Below, piece by piece: positions 15,915-18,338 of a stretch of 18,338 nucleotides of DNA (position 1 is the stretch's first letter; every line of letters begins with the position of its first letter). The notes beneath the pieces were generated by a model that did no database searches, had not been told where the DNA came from, and saw only the letters and a program-made list of their open reading frames with translations. This DNA comes from JANOGU01 sp031406135. GTDB taxonomy: Bacteria > Pseudomonadota > Alphaproteobacteria > Rhodobacterales > Rhodobacteraceae. The position numbers were made by a program, and so were the translations under genes. The stretch is taken from positions 1 to 18,338 of the forward strand of contig JANOGU010000273.1 in the NCBI GenBank assembly GCA_031406135.1, in the 5' to 3' direction.

Positions 15915-16987
15915 TGCCCGAACGAAAGCCGAAGCCGAAGCTCATGCCCTACACCCCCGCCGCCGACCGCTACGACCGCATGATCTACCGCCGCTGCGGG
16001 GCCTCGGGGCTGATGCTGCCCGCGATCAGCCTCGGTCTCTGGCATTCCTTCGGAGAGGACACGCCGCACGCGTCAATACGCTCTCTGATCCTCACCGCCT
16101 TTTACCTCGGCATCACCCATTTCGACCTCGCCAACAACTACGGTCCGCCGCCCGGAAGCGCCGAGGAAGCCTTCGGCGAGATTCTCGCGACCGACCTGCG
16201 CGGCTACCGCGATGAAATCGTCATCTCGTCCAAGGCCGGTTACGAGATGTGGGCCGGCCCCTATGGCGAATGGGGCAGCCGGAAATCCCTCGTCGCCTCC
16301 TGCGACCAGTCGCTGAAACGCATGGGGCTCGACTACGTCGACATCTTCTACTCGCACCGCTTCGATCCGGACACGCCGCTGGAAGAGACCATGGCTGCGC
16401 TCGACCACATCGTGCGCTCGGGCCGGGCGCTTTACGTCGGGCTGTCCTCGTACAATTCCGACCGCACGCGGGCGGCGGCCGCGATCCTGAAGGACCTCGG
16501 CACCCCCTGCCTGATCCACCAGCCGTCCTACAACCTGCTCAACCGCTGGGTCGAACGCGACGGGCTGAAGGACACGCTGAAGGACCTCGGCATCGGCTCC
16601 ATCGCCTTCACGCCGCTGGCCCAGGGCATCCTGACGACGAAATACCTGAACGGCATCCCCCAAGGCAGCCGCGCGACACAGGGCAAGTCGCTCGACCCTG
16701 CCGTCATCACGCCCCGCGCCTTGGCCTCGATCCGTGCGCTGAACGACATCGCCACCCGCCGCGGCCAGACGCTGGCGCAGATGGCGCTGGCCTGGGTGCT
16801 GCGCGCCGACGCCTCGGGCAGCGGGATCACCACCGCGCTGATCGGTGCCAGCCGCCCCGAGCAGATCACCGATTGCGTGGGCGCCATCGGCAACCTCGCG
16901 TTCACCGCCGCGGACCTCGCGGAGATCGACCAGGTGTCTTCCGAAGAGGACGTGAACCTCTGGGCGCGGTCCTCCGAAGGCGTCTGA
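15914..16987 (+). CDS. Aldo/keto reductase, YghZ / L-glyceraldehyde 3-phosphate reductase type
   Basis: This 357-residue NADPH-type aldo/keto reductase has a TIM-barrel fold. The catalytic tetrad is complete: D71 (HFDLANNYG), Y76, K107 (SSKAGYEMW) and H148 (FYSHRFD). The segments YTPAADRYD, YNLLNRWVE, FTPLAQGILT and GGN-like C-terminal parts (ITTALIGASRPEQI) place it with E. coli YghZ rather than the Kv-beta-like or xylose-reductase groups. The ATG at 15914 overlaps the xylA stop (TGATG); an ATG at 15944 begins the usual family N-terminus (MPYTPAADRY), so the first ten Lys/Pro-rich residues may not be translated. Position in the xylose operon suggests a role with pentose-derived or related aldehydes, but the substrate is unknown. 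It is convergent with ubiG, with only four bases between the stop codons. Confidence 0.9.
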   Translation: MPERKPKPKLMPYTPAADRYDRMIYRRCGASGLMLPAISLGLWHSFGEDTPHASIRSLILTAFYLGITHFDLANNYGPPPGSAEEAFGEILATDLRGYRDEIVISSKAGYEMWAGPYGEWGSRKSLVASCDQSLKRMGLDYVDIFYSHRFDPDTPLEETMAALDHIVRSGRALYVGLSSYNSDRTRAAAAILKDLGTPCLIHQPSYNLLNRWVERDGLKDTLKDLGIGSIAFTPLAQGILTTKYLNGIPQGSRATQGKSLDPAVITPRALASIRALNDIATRRGQTLAQMALAWVLRADASGSGITTALIGASRPEQITDCVGAIGNLAFTAADLAEIDQVSSEEDVNLWARSSEGV

Positions 16988-16991
16988 ACTT

Positions 16992-17726
16992 TCAGACCGG
17001 CTTCACGCTTGCCGTGACGTAGTTGACCGACAGGTCGCTCGCCGACAGGCGCCAGTCCCAGCGGGCGAAGCTGAACACCATGCCCTTGCGGTCCACCGGC
17101 CGCAGGCCCGCCCCGCGCAGCAATTCGTACAACTCGTCCGGGGTGATGAACTTCTTCCAGTCATGCGTGCCCTTCGGCAACCAGCGCATCACCTGCTCGG
17201 CCCCGACAATCGCATAGAGAAAGGACTTGCCGTTGCGATTGAGCGTGGAGCAGAGCATCAGCCCGCCGGGCCTCAGCAGGCTCGCACAGGCCGACAGATA
17301 GGCGGGCGGGTCCGCCACATGCTCGACCACCTCCATGTTCAGCACCACGTCGAACACCTCGCCCGCCGCCGCCAGATCCTCCGCCGTCGTATGCCGGTAG
17401 TCGATCACCAGTCCCGACTGCTCGGCATGCAGCCGCGCCACCGGGATGTTGCCCGCCGCCGCATCGGCACCCACCACCTGCGCCCCCAGCCGCGCCATCG
17501 GCTCGGACAGCAGGCCCCCGCCGCAGCCGATGTCCAGGAGCCGCAGGCCGGCGAACGGCTTCACCGCCCGCAAATCCCGCCCGAACTCCGTCGCGATCTG
17601 GCTGGTGATGTAGTCCAGCCGGCAGGGATTGAGCATGTGCAGCGGTTTGAACTTGCCCTCCGGGTCCCACCATTCGGCGGCCATCGCTTCGAACTTGGCG
17701 ACCTCGGCGGCATCCACTGTGGTCAT
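16992..17726 (-). CDS. ubiG: UbiG, ubiquinone biosynthesis O-methyltransferase
   Basis: This 244-residue class I SAM-dependent methyltransferase is the normal UbiG length (about 240-250). UbiG carries out both O-methylations of the ubiquinone head group (2-polyprenyl-6-hydroxyphenol and 3-demethylubiquinol), at the cytosolic face of the membrane. The UbiG N-terminal signature is present (KFEAMAAEWWDPEGKFKPLH, residues 11-30), followed by LNPCRLDYI. SAM motif I is LDIGCGGG at 64-71; LNMEVVEHV and LLRPGG are motifs further along. STLNRN, GTHDWKKFITP and the C-terminal NYVTASVKP also fit the family. A GGAG ribosome site (17733-17736 on the minus strand) lies six bases before the ATG. It is divergent from the iminopeptidase gene across 57 bases. 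Confidence 0.95.
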   Translation of the reverse strand: MTTVDAAEVAKFEAMAAEWWDPEGKFKPLHMLNPCRLDYITSQIATEFGRDLRAVKPFAGLRLLDIGCGGGLLSEPMARLGAQVVGADAAAGNIPVARLHAEQSGLVIDYRHTTAEDLAAAGEVFDVVLNMEVVEHVADPPAYLSACASLLRPGGLMLCSTLNRNGKSFLYAIVGAEQVMRWLPKGTHDWKKFITPDELYELLRGAGLRPVDRKGMVFSFARWDWRLSASDLSVNYVTASVKPV

Positions 17727-17783
17727 CGCGGGCTCCGGTTTCAGGCGTGGCGTGGTCCCTCAGGCACGCTATATAGGGCAGCG
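17727..17783. promoter_or_regulatory. Divergent promoter region of ubiG and the iminopeptidase gene
   Basis: The 57-base spacer contains TATATA at 17770-17775, nearly the only A/T run in the area. As a -10 element it could serve ubiG (minus strand, leader about 36 bases) or the iminopeptidase gene (plus strand, start almost at the ATG, near-leaderless). The motif is symmetric, so direction cannot be decided, and no good -35 is visible for either. Confidence 0.35.
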
Positions 17784-18338
17784 ATGGACCAGAGATCAGG
17801 CCGGAAACGCACCGCCGAGTATCTTTACCCGCCGATCGACCCGTTCGATCAGCGGATGCTGGACGTGGGCGAAGGCCACCGGCTCTACGTCGAGCAATGC
17901 GGGCGGCCGGACGGCGTTCCGGTGGTGATCCTGCACGGCGGTCCCGGCGGCGGCTGCTCGCCCTCGATGCGCCGCTACTTCGACCCGGCGGTCTATCGCG
18001 TCGTGCTGTTCGACCAGCGCGGCTGCGGCCGCTCGCGGCCGCACGCCAGCGTCGACGACAACACCACCTGGCACCTCGTGGCCGACATCGAGACGATCCG
18101 CGATACCCTCGGGCTTGACCGCCCGATCCTGTTCGGCGGGTCCTGGGGGGCGACGCTGGCGCTCGTCTATGCCATCCGCCACCCCGACCGGGTGCGCCAC
18201 CTGATCCTGCGCGGTGTCTTCCTGATGACGACGTCGGAGCTGCGCTGGTTCTACGGCGGCGGCGCCGGGGCCTTCTTCCCCGACCTGTGGAGCCGCTTCG
18301 TGGCGCCCATCCCCGAGGACGAGCGCGGCGACCTGATC
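17784..18338 (+). CDS. pip: Proline iminopeptidase (partial, runs off right edge)
   Basis: The first 185 codons are present and open to the window edge. Proline iminopeptidase is a cytosolic alpha/beta-hydrolase (peptidase family S33) that removes N-terminal proline from peptides. Visible motifs are the family N-terminus (EYLYPPIDPFDQRMLDVG), the oxyanion segment HGGPGGG at 51-57, FDQRGCGRS at 76-84, DNTTWHLVADIE at 92-103, and the nucleophile S120 in GGSWGATLAL. LRGVFL and ELRWFY GGGAG-type residues (142-163) are also typical of Pip. The usual length is about 310-320 residues, so the catalytic Asp and His lie beyond the window. The ATG at 17784 has a weak AGGG site (17775-17778) five bases upstream and gives the standard N-terminus. 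Confidence 0.93.
   Translation, partial: MDQRSGRKRTAEYLYPPIDPFDQRMLDVGEGHRLYVEQCGRPDGVPVVILHGGPGGGCSPSMRRYFDPAVYRVVLFDQRGCGRSRPHASVDDNTTWHLVADIETIRDTLGLDRPILFGGSWGATLALVYAIRHPDRVRHLILRGVFLMTTSELRWFYGGGAGAFFPDLWSRFVAPIPEDERGDLI

Overview
The window is high-GC DNA with dense G/C-ending codons, from what looks like an alphaproteobacterium, most likely Rhodobacterales. Support comes from a TamA-TamB pair, a short UbiG, a xylB-xylA-aldo/keto reductase cluster, a FecR plus CHASE2-cyclase pair, and an upstream protein tail resembling a VPLPA/PEP-CTERM sorting signal. This placement rests on gene content and codon style only. No RNA gene, insertion sequence, CRISPR array or phage gene was seen.

Layout, left to right. 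(1) 1-84 is the last 27 codons of an upstream gene, ending in a hydrophobic helix and an Arg cluster. (2) 301-3343 is a two-gene signalling unit: a secreted FecR-domain protein, then a membrane CHASE2-domain class III adenylate cyclase with its catalytic residues intact. (3) 3344-4036 is about 690 bases with no convincing gene. (4) 4037-6016 encodes a membrane-bound PglF/WbpM-type nucleotide-sugar 4,6-dehydratase. (5) 6017-6388 is a spacer with one strong hairpin. (6) 6389-7327 encodes a YihY/BrkB-family membrane protein that runs tail-to-tail into tamB, overlapping it by 7 bases. (7) 7321-12974, minus strand, is the tamA-tamB operon, whose stop and start codons overlap. (8) 13181-16987, plus strand and divergent from tamA, is a tightly coupled xylose operon: xylB, xylA and a YghZ-like aldo/keto reductase. 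(9) 16992-17726, minus strand, is ubiG. (10) From 17784 a proline iminopeptidase gene runs off the right edge.

How the genes work together. XylA would isomerise D-xylose to D-xylulose and XylB would phosphorylate it to feed the pentose phosphate pathway. The aldo/keto reductase, translationally coupled to xylA, may handle a related aldehyde. As written, xylA carries a one-base deletion near 15143-15144 that separates its first 176 codons from every metal-binding residue, so the pathway is broken unless this is a sequencing error. TamA and TamB form the outer-membrane/periplasmic translocation and assembly module. The FecR protein is probably a periplasmic partner or input for the cyclase.

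I found no clearly new multi-gene system. The most useful points are the xylA frameshift, the FecR/CHASE2-cyclase unit beside a possible sorted surface protein, and the isolated nucleotide-sugar dehydratase.
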